Shown here: piece after piece, positions 8,297 through 14,450 of the stretch | Layout: every line of letters starts with the position of its first letter | How positions within the stretch are numbered: position 1 is the stretch's first letter | Assembly: GCA_039680225.1 (NCBI GenBank) | Contig: JBDKTK010000044.1 | Coordinates: forward strand, 1-24,841 | Length of the DNA stretch: 24,841 bases | DNA from: JBDKTK01 sp039680225 | GTDB taxonomy: Bacteria; Desulfobacterota; Syntrophia; Syntrophales; UBA4778 | Direction of reading: 5' to 3' | Notes under the pieces: model-generated | What the model saw: the letters and a program-made list of their open reading frames with translations, nothing else | Databases searched by the model: none | Told to the model about the DNA's origin: nothing | Program-made: the position numbers and the translations under genes

Positions 8297-9496
8297 TCAT
8301 TTTTTGATTATTTTGGGCTTCTCGATGCCGGGGGTGAAAAAGCCCGTCAGCGGCGCATAGGTGCCGTTCTCGTTCACCCTGACGATGCGGGCCTGGAAAG
8401 ATCCCTCATGGTTCTTGTTCCAGTAGGTCAGCTTCGGGACCACCCCGCCGAAGTCCTCGTTGCGGAACGATTCCATGGCCTCGTTTATTGTCTCCCTGCT
8501 GATCCTGCCGGACCTCTCGTGGGCCCTGAGGCAGGCCCGCTCCATGATCATTCCGACCGCGACCCCTTCCCAATAGGAGGCATCGAACTTGCTGACGGTT
8601 TTATACCTTTTCATGAGGTCTTTCATGAGCTTCGCGCCTTTTGAATTGTCCGAAGGGAGGACGCCCGGGAACTGCATGCGCAGCCTGTCTTTCACAAGGC
8701 CTCTGCCGAGTTTGAAGAAATCCGGGTCCGTCGATGTCCAGGTCCCGAAGAAGGCGGGCTGGTACTGGATCCGGTCGGCGCTTTTCAGGGCCGTGATTAT
8801 CGCGGCGGGCAGCATCTGCATGAAGACGTAATCGGCCTTCTTGTTTTTGAGCTTCAGCAGCTCCGTGGTAAGGTCCACTGTCTTGGGAGGGAATTCCTCG
8901 ACTGCCACAATATTGACGCCGATCTTCGCCGCATAATCCCTGCTGGGCTTGTGGATGGAGCGCCCGTAAGCGTTGTTGTAAGTGAGGAGGGCCACCCGCG
9001 GCGGCTCCTTGCCTGCGTGGATGGCCTTGATATAATCGAGTATGGCGTAGCAGTCCATCCGGTAGCTGCCGAACGGCAGGTACATGTAATCGATCGGCGC
9101 CTCGAGGATTTCCCAGCTGGTGGAGTAATTAATTGTGGGGATCTTATATTTCTGGATTATGGGTTTCGCGGCCAGCCCTTCCCCCGCGCCCCAGGTTGCG
9201 ATCATGTCCACCTTGTCCTGGACCGCGAATTTCCTGACCGCCGCCACTGCTTCGGGGACCTTGTAGCCGGTGTCCACCAGGACCACTTCCAGCCTGCGGC
9301 CCGCCACACCGCCTTTCACCTCGTTGACATAGTTGAAATAATCCTGCTGGCCCTTGGCATGGTACTGCCCCCATGTCGATGCCGGGCCGCTCAGGTTTAT
9401 GGCGGCCCCGATTTTGATCGGCTGGGCAATACCAAACACCGATGTCGCCAGGACCAGTAATCCTGCCAGAAGCGCTGCTGATAATATCTTTCTCAT
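8297..9496 (-). CDS. Periplasmic ABC transporter substrate-binding protein (Peripla_BP_6 / Liv-J type)
   Basis: 399-residue exported binding protein, first structural gene of the operon. It has a signal peptide of ~24 residues: two positive charges after Met, a Leu/Ala-rich core, then a likely cleavage before QPIKIG. The mature part has the type I periplasmic-binding fold: IKIGAAINLSGPAS at the mature N-terminus, VDTGYKVPEAVAAVRKF and PTINYSTSW. The open frame extends to TTG 9511, but GGAGG lies five bases before the ATG at 9496 and the signal peptide fits that start. Binding specificity cannot be read from the sequence. Members of this ligase-linked subfamily are labelled branched-chain amino acid binders by similarity only; the Phe-rich leader upstream argues for phenylalanine or another aromatic compound. 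Confidence 0.88.
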   Translation of the reverse strand: MRKILSAALLAGLLVLATSVFGIAQPIKIGAAINLSGPASTWGQYHAKGQQDYFNYVNEVKGGVAGRRLEVVLVDTGYKVPEAVAAVRKFAVQDKVDMIATWGAGEGLAAKPIIQKYKIPTINYSTSWEILEAPIDYMYLPFGSYRMDCYAILDYIKAIHAGKEPPRVALLTYNNAYGRSIHKPSRDYAAKIGVNIVAVEEFPPKTVDLTTELLKLKNKKADYVFMQMLPAAIITALKSADRIQYQPAFFGTWTSTDPDFFKLGRGLVKDRLRMQFPGVLPSDNSKGAKLMKDLMKRYKTVSKFDASYWEGVAVGMIMERACLRAHERSGRISRETINEAMESFRNEDFGGVVPKLTYWNKNHEGSFQARIVRVNENGTYAPLTGFFTPGIEKPKIIKK

Positions 9497-9531
9497 TTCG
9501 ACCTCCACCAAAAATTTATGCTCCGGAAAAT

Positions 9532-9566
9532 ATAAAAAAAGGCCGGGGTTAAAAAACCACGGCCTT
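9532..9566 (-). terminator. Second tandem intrinsic terminator in the operon leader
   Basis: 12-base arms at 9539-9550 and 9555-9566 (one internal mismatch, A-rich 4-base loop), followed on the minus strand by seven T residues (9538 down to 9532). It lies 36 bp before the binding-protein ATG and just downstream of the main attenuator terminator. Confidence 0.7.
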
Positions 9567-9607
9567 AAAAACAGAAAAGCCGTGGGCGGCTAGGCCCGCC
9601 CACGGCT
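9566..9607 (-). terminator. Attenuator terminator (arms 3:4)
   Basis: Perfect 12-bp stem: AGCCGTGGGCGG at 9607-9596 and its complement at 9589-9578 (minus-strand order), with a 6-base loop. It is followed by TTTTCTGTTTTT on the minus strand. The stem is very GC-rich, as in strong Rho-independent terminators. No leftward gene lies upstream for it to end, because the next gene upstream is divergent; it therefore sits inside the leader of the liv operon. Confidence 0.85.
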
Positions 9608-9706
9608 CCTTTTCACTTATGTGCGTCAGGAGCGCAGGCAGACCTCCCTAAAGAAGCTAAAAAAGCCGAAAAATCTAAAAAATCTGCCTGTGCTGTTCTT
9701 ATGCAT
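9594..9706 (-). promoter_or_regulatory. Phenylalanine transcription attenuator (leader peptide, pause hairpin, antiterminator)
   Basis: Three mutually exclusive pairings are visible on the minus strand. Arms 1:2: CAGGCAGA (9690-9683), immediately before the Phe codons, pairs perfectly with TCTGCCTG (9642-9635) just after them. Arms 2:3: GTCTGCCTGCGCTCCT (9643-9628) pairs with 9610-9594 over 16 pairs (12 Watson-Crick, 4 G-U) with one bulged C at 9604. Arms 3:4 form the terminator at 9578-9607. Arm 2 reaches the last bases before and into the leader-peptide stop codon. By the established logic of Phe and Trp attenuators, a ribosome stalled at the Phe codons would cover arm 1 and favour 2:3 (read-through). 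A ribosome reaching the stop would cover arm 2 and allow 3:4 (termination). The structures are seen; the regulation is inferred. Confidence 0.82.
9626..9706 (-). CDS. Phenylalanine-rich attenuator leader peptide
   Basis: A 26-codon open frame, ATG at 9706 to TGA at 9626-9628, found by direct reading. Residues 9-19 read FFRFFGFFSFF: eight Phe in eleven residues, six encoded by TTT and two by TTC. No Leu, Ile or Val run is present, only single Val and Leu near the end. A plausible ribosome-binding site, GGAGTGA, ends eight bases before the ATG. The peptide itself need have no function; its codons would measure Phe-tRNA charging, as for the PheL and PheM leader peptides of enteric bacteria. It lies 130 bp upstream of the substrate-binding-protein gene and is followed by the attenuator terminator. 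Confidence 0.85.
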   Translation of the reverse strand: MHKNSTGRFFRFFGFFSFFREVCLRS

Positions 9707-9733
9707 TCTAATAATCACTCCAAGAATGTATTT

Positions 9734-9762
9734 CCTTTAAATTTATTTCCGCCCTTTGTCAA
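9734..9762 (-). promoter_or_regulatory. Putative promoter of the liv/ligase operon
   Basis: A perfect -35 box TTGACA at 9762-9757 and, after 17 bp, a weak -10 TAAAGG at 9739-9734. Transcription would start near 9727 and give a leader of about 230 nt containing the Phe peptide and both terminators. A -35-like TTGTCA on the opposite strand (9756-9761) overlaps it, so the divergent mutase gene may share this control region. No convincing -10 was found for that gene, though TATTAT at 9805-9810 is possible. Confidence 0.5.
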
Positions 9763-9852
9763 GGCGATTTTTCGCGGGGCATAAATTTTGTGAAATGAAC
9801 CCGGTATTATGCTATTTATTTTGAAAACCAGAACAGGAGCCCTTAAGACCTG

Positions 9853-11211
9853 ATGAATTTTAACCCGAAAGTCTTTCGAGAATACGATGTGAGAGGTGTA
9901 GTTGGAAGCGATCTGAATGATGAATTTGTCCGCGAGCTGGGAAAAGCAATCGGGACTTACGCCGGGGACCGGGGCGTAAAGTCAATGACCCTGGGAAGGG
10001 ACTGCCGGCTCAGTTCCGAAGGGTACCGTTCGGCGCTGATGGAAGGCCTGTTGTCCACGGGTATCGGCGTAACGGACATCGGGCTGTGCGCGACCCCCAT
10101 TCTCTATTACTCGATCAGGAACCTGGGAACGGACGGCGGCGTGATGATCACGGGCAGCCACAATCCCCCGGAATTCAACGGATTCAAAATATGCGTCGGG
10201 CCGGACACGATCTACGGCGACCAGATACAGGAACTGCGCGCCATCATGGAGACCGGCAAGTACAGGTCCGGAAATGGTGAAAAGAGAGAAAAGGACGTAA
10301 GCGGCTCTTACCGTGACCACATATTTGAAAACGTCAAGGTGAAAAAAGGCCTCAAAGTCGTGATCGATGCCGGCAACGGGGTCGGCGGCCTCTTTGCCCT
10401 TCCCCTGCTGGAGAGGTACGGCTGCCGCGTGACGTGCATCTATTGTGATGTCGACGGCCGTTTCCCCAACCATTTCCCCGACCCGACCGTCCCCGAGAAC
10501 CTTGCCGAGGTCATATCCAGGGTCAAGGCGGGCGCCGCCGACTGCGGCATTGCCTTTGACGGCGACGCGGACAGGATCGGGGTCGTGACCGACGCCGGTG
10601 AAATATTGTGGGGCGACGAACTTCTTCTGCTTTTTTCCCGGTTCATCCTCAAGGAAAACCCCGGGGCCGCAGTTATCGGAGAGGTCAAATGCTCCAACAG
10701 GCTGTTCGACGATATCGCCGGGCACGGCGGAAGGCCCATAATGTGGAAGGCCGGCCACTCCCTCATCAAGGGCAAGATGAAGGAAGAGAAAGCGCTCCTG
10801 GCGGGCGAGATGAGCGGGCACCTGTTCTTTGCGGACAGGTATTACGGCTACGACGATGCGATCTATGCGGCAATGAGACTGCTGGAAATACTCTCTTCAT
10901 CAGGAGAGAAACTCAGCTCCCTGCTCGCCGATGTCCCGCGTGTCTTCAATACCCCCGAGATCAGGGTGGATTGCCCGGACAGCATCAAATTCAAGGTGGT
11001 GGACGCGTTGAAAGACCATTTCCGGGCGAAAATGGACATCATAGATATCGACGGGGTGAGAATCCCCTTCCGGGATGGTTGGGGACTCATCCGCGCTTCC
11101 AACACCCAGCCGGTCCTGGTGCTCCGTTTCGAGGCGCAGTCTGAGGGCAGGCTCAACGAAATCCGGTCTCTTATTGAAGGCGCCCTGGCGGAAATAAAAG
11201 CCGGGTTCTGA
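9853..11211 (+). CDS. Phosphomannomutase/phosphoglucomutase (AlgC/ManB family)
   Basis: 452 residues, the usual length for this family; interconverts hexose 6- and 1-phosphates to feed nucleotide-sugar and polysaccharide synthesis. N-terminal FREYDVRG (8-15). The phosphoserine loop is TGSHNPPEFNG, with Ser102. Metal loop DGDADR at 236-241, sugar-specificity loop GEMSGH at 318-323, and C-terminal phosphate-binding RASNTQP. All four functional loops are intact. The ATG at 9853 is the only good start, since a TAA lies three codons upstream in frame; the AGGAG at 9835-9839 is 13 bases away, farther than ideal. It is divergent from the liv operon and followed after 15 bp by a gene of unknown function. 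Whether mannose or glucose phosphates are preferred cannot be told. Confidence 0.93.
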   Translation: MNFNPKVFREYDVRGVVGSDLNDEFVRELGKAIGTYAGDRGVKSMTLGRDCRLSSEGYRSALMEGLLSTGIGVTDIGLCATPILYYSIRNLGTDGGVMITGSHNPPEFNGFKICVGPDTIYGDQIQELRAIMETGKYRSGNGEKREKDVSGSYRDHIFENVKVKKGLKVVIDAGNGVGGLFALPLLERYGCRVTCIYCDVDGRFPNHFPDPTVPENLAEVISRVKAGAADCGIAFDGDADRIGVVTDAGEILWGDELLLLFSRFILKENPGAAVIGEVKCSNRLFDDIAGHGGRPIMWKAGHSLIKGKMKEEKALLAGEMSGHLFFADRYYGYDDAIYAAMRLLEILSSSGEKLSSLLADVPRVFNTPEIRVDCPDSIKFKVVDALKDHFRAKMDIIDIDGVRIPFRDGWGLIRASNTQPVLVLRFEAQSEGRLNEIRSLIEGALAEIKAGF

Positions 11212-11226
11212 GGTTACCGGGACAAA

Positions 11227-12210
11227 ATGCCAGTTTTGTTTTTCAACGAAAGCAACCTGTCTGTTACCGAACAGATGCTCGCCGAGGTAAGCGCCGGCCG
11301 GGACGGTCCGGAAAAGCAGGCATACAGGTTGAACAACCTGAAGCCGGAGCATACCTACAAACTCCTCGACCTTCCCTCCGGCACGATCCTCAGGCTCGCC
11401 TCCATGCTGGGCATCAAGGATATCCGCGACCTCATGGAGAAGCTGTGGAGGGCCGACAATGAAGACGACCTGGGGACCCTGGGCAACGGGATAAATTTCC
11501 TGAACCAGAGGGTAATCCTGGCCGCCTATCCGGGTGGCGCCGCTCCCGAATTCATGGACAGCCTCTCCCTTTCCATGACCAATTTCATCATCCTGTGGCA
11601 GGCCCTTTATAATTATCTCAAGCAGGGGGACCGGGAAGTCCAGATTGAATGGTCGGAAACGGTAGGGCTCGACTCTCTTCCCCGGGGGCACCGGATACCC
11701 TTTCTGCTGGCTTATGACTGGCTCTCGATGCTGCTCATGCTTGTGGATTCCTATATGGACAAGATCAAGGACCGGAAAAGCGACACGCTGGCCGAAGACC
11801 TCCCTCTTCCGGTCGTCTCCATCCAGCCCGAAGGCGAATCTGACGCGGAGGGCGAACTCCTCGGTTACGCAGTCGGGATCCACAAACCGGGCCAGGAGGA
11901 TTATGAGATATGGCTGAGGCTCTTTTTCAGCGGCGAGGTGGATTTTTATTTTGTCCCCTTATGGGATGAATCCGTCCACCTGCAGAAACTCGTTGACAAC
12001 CTTGCCGACCTGGAGGCCGAATCCCGTTCGACCATACTCGATATTGCCTCTTCCTGGAAAATGCTGCCGAAAGCAGCGGGAGAGGCGGCTGAAACCGACA
12101 TCTCATCCATCCTGAACGCCGGCCTGAATGCCGGGTCAGGCCTTACCCCCGATGTCCTCGTCCGATACAGGTTCGGCTTTCCCGACAAGTCCGGGAGATT
12201 TATTTCTTGA
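11227..12210 (+). CDS. Conserved-looking protein of unknown function, 327 residues
   Basis: I do not recognise this protein. It is soluble by composition: no signal peptide and no clear membrane helix, though FIILWQALYNYLKQ and LAYDWLSMLLMLVDSYM near 115-165 are hydrophobic and probably buried helices. The N-terminal half reads as mostly helical. The C-terminal half (from ~190) is mixed and acidic, with aromatic-rich strands such as WLRLFFSGEVDFYFVPLW near 226-243. Codon use and base composition match its neighbours, so it looks like a real, resident gene. It starts 15 bp after the mutase gene with a poor ribosome-binding site and is probably co-transcribed with it. The -35 box of the next promoter overlaps its stop codon. 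Confidence 0.75.
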   Translation: MPVLFFNESNLSVTEQMLAEVSAGRDGPEKQAYRLNNLKPEHTYKLLDLPSGTILRLASMLGIKDIRDLMEKLWRADNEDDLGTLGNGINFLNQRVILAAYPGGAAPEFMDSLSLSMTNFIILWQALYNYLKQGDREVQIEWSETVGLDSLPRGHRIPFLLAYDWLSMLLMLVDSYMDKIKDRKSDTLAEDLPLPVVSIQPEGESDAEGELLGYAVGIHKPGQEDYEIWLRLFFSGEVDFYFVPLWDESVHLQKLVDNLADLEAESRSTILDIASSWKMLPKAAGEAAETDISSILNAGLNAGSGLTPDVLVRYRFGFPDKSGRFIS

Positions 12211-12234
12211 TCGGGGAGGACTCTCTGTTATAAT
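12207..12234 (+). promoter_or_regulatory. Promoter of the Smr-domain gene
   Basis: TTGATC at 12207-12212, overlapping the TGA stop of the upstream gene, and a perfect TATAAT at 12229-12234 with a 16-bp spacer. The predicted start near 12241 leaves a ~20-nt untranslated leader containing the Shine-Dalgarno site. Confidence 0.6.
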
Positions 12235-12261
12235 CACCGCGATTTAAAGGAGGAGCGTGCC

Positions 12262-12960
12262 ATGAACCTTCCACGGAGCCTTCCCGAATCCCGTCTGAAA
12301 TACAGCCCGTTTTCCAATCTTGACAAAAAAATCGCACCTGCTGCCGGCCGGCGGCCCTCCCCCGTTCCGGATCTGACTGAAACAGCCGGGCCTGAAGACG
12401 CCGAAGCAATCTTTCGCGAAGCCATGTCCGGCGTGGAGCCCCTGGACCCGGCCGTCAAGGTAACGGGAAAGAATCCCGCGCCTCCCAATATGGCCCCCGA
12501 TGATCCCGACTCGGGGCAGGTCCGGAAGCTGATCGACCTGGTCCTGAAAGGGGAAGGATACTCCGTTGCCGACACGCCCGAGTACATGGAGGGGACGGGC
12601 TATAACGTGCATCCCGAAATAGCCAGGCGCCTGCACCAGGGTGATTTCTCCATCCAGGCCAACCTGGACCTGCACGGGCTCAACTCATCCGAGGCCAAGG
12701 AGGAGTTCGAGATATTCCTGAAGAAATCCATCTATGCGGGGAAAAGAGCCGTCCTTGTGATCCACGGCAGGGGATTGTCGTCGCCGGGAGAGCCGGTCCT
12801 CAAGACCAAGGTCCACGAGTGGTTGACGCGCAGCCACTGGAGGAAATGGGTGATCGCCTTCACAAGCGCCGCCTCCCATGACGGGGGCGCGGGGGCGACA
12901 TACATCCTTCTGAGGACCAGGCCCGTTTCGAAAAGTGGGCGAAAGCGCAGGCCGGCCTGA
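12262..12960 (+). CDS. Smr domain-containing protein
   Basis: 232 residues. The C-terminal third (~132-218) is an Smr domain: LDLHG at 135-139, the HGRG loop at 168-171 and GGAGATYILL at 208-217. In the MutS2 and SmrB/YdaL relatives this domain binds or cleaves nucleic acid; SmrB of Escherichia coli cuts mRNA at collided ribosomes. The first ~115 residues are proline-rich and low in predicted order, with no domain I recognise. A strong AAAGGAGG (12246-12253) sits eight bases before the ATG. It has its own promoter, so expression need not follow the two genes upstream. Nuclease activity is inferred from the family, not shown. Confidence 0.88.
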   Translation: MNLPRSLPESRLKYSPFSNLDKKIAPAAGRRPSPVPDLTETAGPEDAEAIFREAMSGVEPLDPAVKVTGKNPAPPNMAPDDPDSGQVRKLIDLVLKGEGYSVADTPEYMEGTGYNVHPEIARRLHQGDFSIQANLDLHGLNSSEAKEEFEIFLKKSIYAGKRAVLVIHGRGLSSPGEPVLKTKVHEWLTRSHWRKWVIAFTSAASHDGGAGATYILLRTRPVSKSGRKRRPA

Positions 12961-12982
12961 TCACATTACGGGTGATTTAATT

Positions 12983-13597
12983 TCAAATCCGGGAGTCTGA
13001 GACGGGCTGCTTTGCTTCGGGATTCCTGACGGGTATCATGACGAGCATGAAATTCTTGGTGGAATTGCCCTGGTCGGTCATGTCCCAGTATTCGTTAAAA
13101 TCCCGATAGCTTATGGGAAATGTTTCGGGTTTCTCCGGGTCATTCACGTATATAATCTGCTTTTCGTCGTCATATCCCACCGCAACCCTGTAATGGCCTA
13201 TTTTTGAATAGAGCTTGTTGTTGCGGTTTGCATACTGCCGGACGATAACAGGCCTGTTCCGGGAAAGCCAGAGTTTCAGGTCGTTGATAGTGCTGTTGAG
13301 GACAATCTCCCCCTTGAAATCATACTTGCTGAAAGGGAAATAAATTATGGAAACGGGCGATATGCCCCGTTTCGGACTGAAATTGAGTTCCCCTTTCAGC
13401 TCGTCCTTGCTCTTCCTCACCCCGTAATAATTCAGGACCATCGAAAGCGCCGTGGGGCCGCATTCGGCCGCGCCCTGCCTGTAGATAGGCACGTTCTTTA
13501 TCAGATAAGTCCGGGGGAGCGCCGGGTCCGCATAAGCGTCAGCGGCGACAAAAATCAGAGCCAGCAGCGCTATGAATAAATTGACAGTTTTCTTCAT
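12983..13597 (-). CDS. Exported C39-like cysteine peptidase
   Basis: 204 residues with a clear signal peptide (KK then a hydrophobic stretch, likely cleavage after AYA at ~23). The mature part has the papain-like C39 layout: Gln41 and Cys46 in QGAAECGPTAL, His135 in GHYRVAVGYD, Asp153 in VNDPEKP. C39 enzymes usually cut leader peptides after double glycine inside an ABC exporter. Here the domain stands alone and is exported, as in the C39_2 group, whose substrates are mostly unknown. No bacteriocin-like peptide or ABC exporter is nearby. ATG start with no obvious Shine-Dalgarno sequence; a good promoter lies 75-100 bp upstream. It is convergent with the Smr gene, only 22 bp apart, where a 5-bp hairpin is too weak to call a terminator. 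Confidence 0.82.
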   Translation of the reverse strand: MKKTVNLFIALLALIFVAADAYADPALPRTYLIKNVPIYRQGAAECGPTALSMVLNYYGVRKSKDELKGELNFSPKRGISPVSIIYFPFSKYDFKGEIVLNSTINDLKLWLSRNRPVIVRQYANRNNKLYSKIGHYRVAVGYDDEKQIIYVNDPEKPETFPISYRDFNEYWDMTDQGNSTKNFMLVMIPVRNPEAKQPVSDSRI

Positions 13598-13670
13598 TGT
13601 TTCGGGACCAATTATTCAGCAGGAGGACGATGCGAATTAAAACAGGAAGGATGATCAAACCAGCGCGGCA

Positions 13671-13699
13671 TCTATATTCAATCCAGGAACAATAGTCAA
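13671..13699 (-). promoter_or_regulatory. Promoter of the C39-like peptidase gene
   Basis: TTGACT at 13699-13694, a 17-bp spacer and TATAGA at 13676-13671 on the minus strand. Expected start near 13664, giving a ~67-nt leader. Confidence 0.6.
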
Positions 13700-13701
13700 G
13701 C

Positions 13702-13720
13702 TTTTTTGTCCGGCAAAAAA
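13702..13720. repeat. Inverted repeat TTTTTTG-N5-CAAAAAA
   Basis: Perfect 7-bp arms (13702-13708 and 13714-13720) around TCCGG, directly upstream of the -35 box of the peptidase promoter. It could be an operator or a weak terminator of the leftward ribbon-helix-helix transcript; the sequence cannot distinguish these. Confidence 0.4.
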
Positions 13721-13783
13721 TATGGCTTCGCCTGCAAAGTCAGGCAGGGAGCGGGTTTCCCGTGAACAGCGCCCCGCCCTGAA

Positions 13784-13818
13784 GTTCCCGGCCAGCCGGT
13801 GGGGCCGGCGGCCGGAAC
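13784..13818. repeat. GC-rich interrupted hairpin
   Basis: GTTCC, GGCC and CCGG on the left (13784-13799) are mirrored by CCGG, GGCC and GGAAC on the right (13805-13818): 13 base pairs with small bulges and a 5-base loop. Smaller hairpins flank it, for example GCCTG-N6-CAGGC at 13730-13745. The non-coding stretch 13700-13883 contains no reading frame I would defend. No T-tract follows, so it is not an ordinary terminator. Confidence 0.45.
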
Positions 13819-13883
13819 GGTATTGTCCAACTGATCATGGAAGACCGGGCAGTGTCTTAAGGCAGAGTAATCCGGGACGTGAA

Positions 13884-14045
13884 TTAATGCTTTTTTTCGT
13901 ATTTCTTAAGCAGGTCCTGGATCGCCTCTTTAAGGAGGTGATTGATGCGCACGCCCTCGTGGGCTGCAAGGATCTTGAGAGATTTGAGAAGATCCTTTGG
14001 AATAGTTGTGTTCAGATAGGCTTTCTTCGGTTCCGATTCTTTCAT
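13884..14045 (-). CDS. Small ribbon-helix-helix (CopG/antitoxin-like) DNA-binding protein
   Basis: 53 residues, found by direct reading. AYLNTTIPKDLLKSLKILA (9-27) gives the short beta-strand and first helix, and GVRINHLLKEAIQDLLKKY (31-49) gives the turn and second helix of a ribbon-helix-helix fold. The C-terminus is lysine-rich. The ATG at 14045 has GAGGGA five bases upstream; a Met five codons earlier has no ribosome-binding site. Such proteins dimerise on DNA and are often antitoxins that repress their own promoter. No toxin gene is visible on either side, so it may be an orphan antitoxin or a free-standing regulator. It sits between two non-coding stretches, the one upstream AT-rich, a common place for acquired small genes. 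Confidence 0.8.
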   Translation of the reverse strand: MKESEPKKAYLNTTIPKDLLKSLKILAAHEGVRINHLLKEAIQDLLKKYEKKH

Positions 14046-14136
14046 GATTTCCCTCGTCATAACAGTTTTGTTTTGTCAATCCCTGAGATCAATTCCAGAT
14101 CCAGCACGCAGTTTCACTGTTGGTAACCAAGTATCA

Positions 14137-14167
14137 CATTTACTATGCATATTGCAACATGTAAATG
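14137..14167. repeat. Inverted repeat CATTTAC / GTAAATG
   Basis: Perfect 7-bp arms at 14137-14143 and 14161-14167 with a 17-base AT-rich centre that itself contains TGCA-tat-TGCA. It lies ~95 bp upstream of the ribbon-helix-helix start and overlaps its possible promoter, so an autoregulatory operator is a reasonable guess. Confidence 0.35.
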
Positions 14168-14400
14168 CTATTATATTGATTTAACAAATTATACATCGTG
14201 TCTTTTTATCAAACAATCTGAAACTACTTATCGCAATTTCCCGTCTTGAACGTGACATCCTGCTCCGAATCGCGGATTAGTTGCATGGTGGAATAGCTGC
14301 CGTTTTTAGAACAATACTTCCACGTATGCAAACATTAATTACAAATAAGAGGATGAATGTTAAAAAAATGTGACCGGGGCCGCAATGTGCGCCTGCAAGG

Positions 14401-14429
14401 TTGAAATCCCCTGTCCTTTCTGATATTTG
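14401..14429 (+). promoter_or_regulatory. Putative promoter of the peptidoglycan recycling operon
   Basis: TTGAAA at 14401-14406, a 17-bp spacer ending in a TGA extended -10 element, then TATTTG at 14424-14429. Transcription would begin about 15 bases before the SpoIID-like ATG, where no strong Shine-Dalgarno sequence is present. Confidence 0.4.
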
Positions 14430-14450
14430 TGCAAATCGGATTGAGAAACC

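Larger units (their letters stand above)
14061..14450. other. AT-rich intergenic stretch
   Basis: 390 bp without a gene I can support, markedly more AT-rich (especially 14130-14220 and 14320-14370) than the flanking genes. It contains the inverted repeat at 14137-14167 and the putative SpoIID promoter at 14401-14429. On the minus strand TTGCAA (14156-14151) and GATACT (16-bp spacer, 14134-14129) could form the promoter of the ribbon-helix-helix gene. The composition shift is compatible with a former insertion, but no terminal repeats are visible. Confidence 0.5.

Noticed and set aside
2751..9496. Accepting the operon as a plain Leu/Ile/Val importer
   Set aside because: The LivFGHM names are family labels. 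The leader peptide has no Leu/Ile/Val run but eight Phe codons, and the ligase is foreign to classical Liv operons.
9532..9607. Hairpins read as ordinary terminators of an upstream gene
   Set aside because: The gene upstream in the leftward direction (the mutase) is divergent, so nothing needs ending here. Position in the leader and the Phe peptide favour attenuation.
10900..11883. A 327-codon minus-strand frame opposite the mutase and the unknown gene
   Set aside because: No domain or ribosome-binding site, and it spans two plus-strand genes. The plus-strand frames are better supported.
12959..12976. ATCAC/GTGAT hairpin between the Smr and C39 genes
   Set aside because: Only five AT-containing base pairs and no proper T-tract; too weak to call a terminator.
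13722..14126. A 134-codon plus-strand frame
   Set aside because: It is the codon-for-codon mirror of the ribbon-helix-helix gene on the minus strand, with a leading stretch of low-complexity sequence; no start signal or domain.
14185..14280. Plus-strand stretch ending KLLIAISRLERDILLRIAD then a stop
   Set aside because: It reads like protein but has no usable start codon after the preceding stop and no known homologue in my memory. It may be a gene remnant, but this is too little to annotate.
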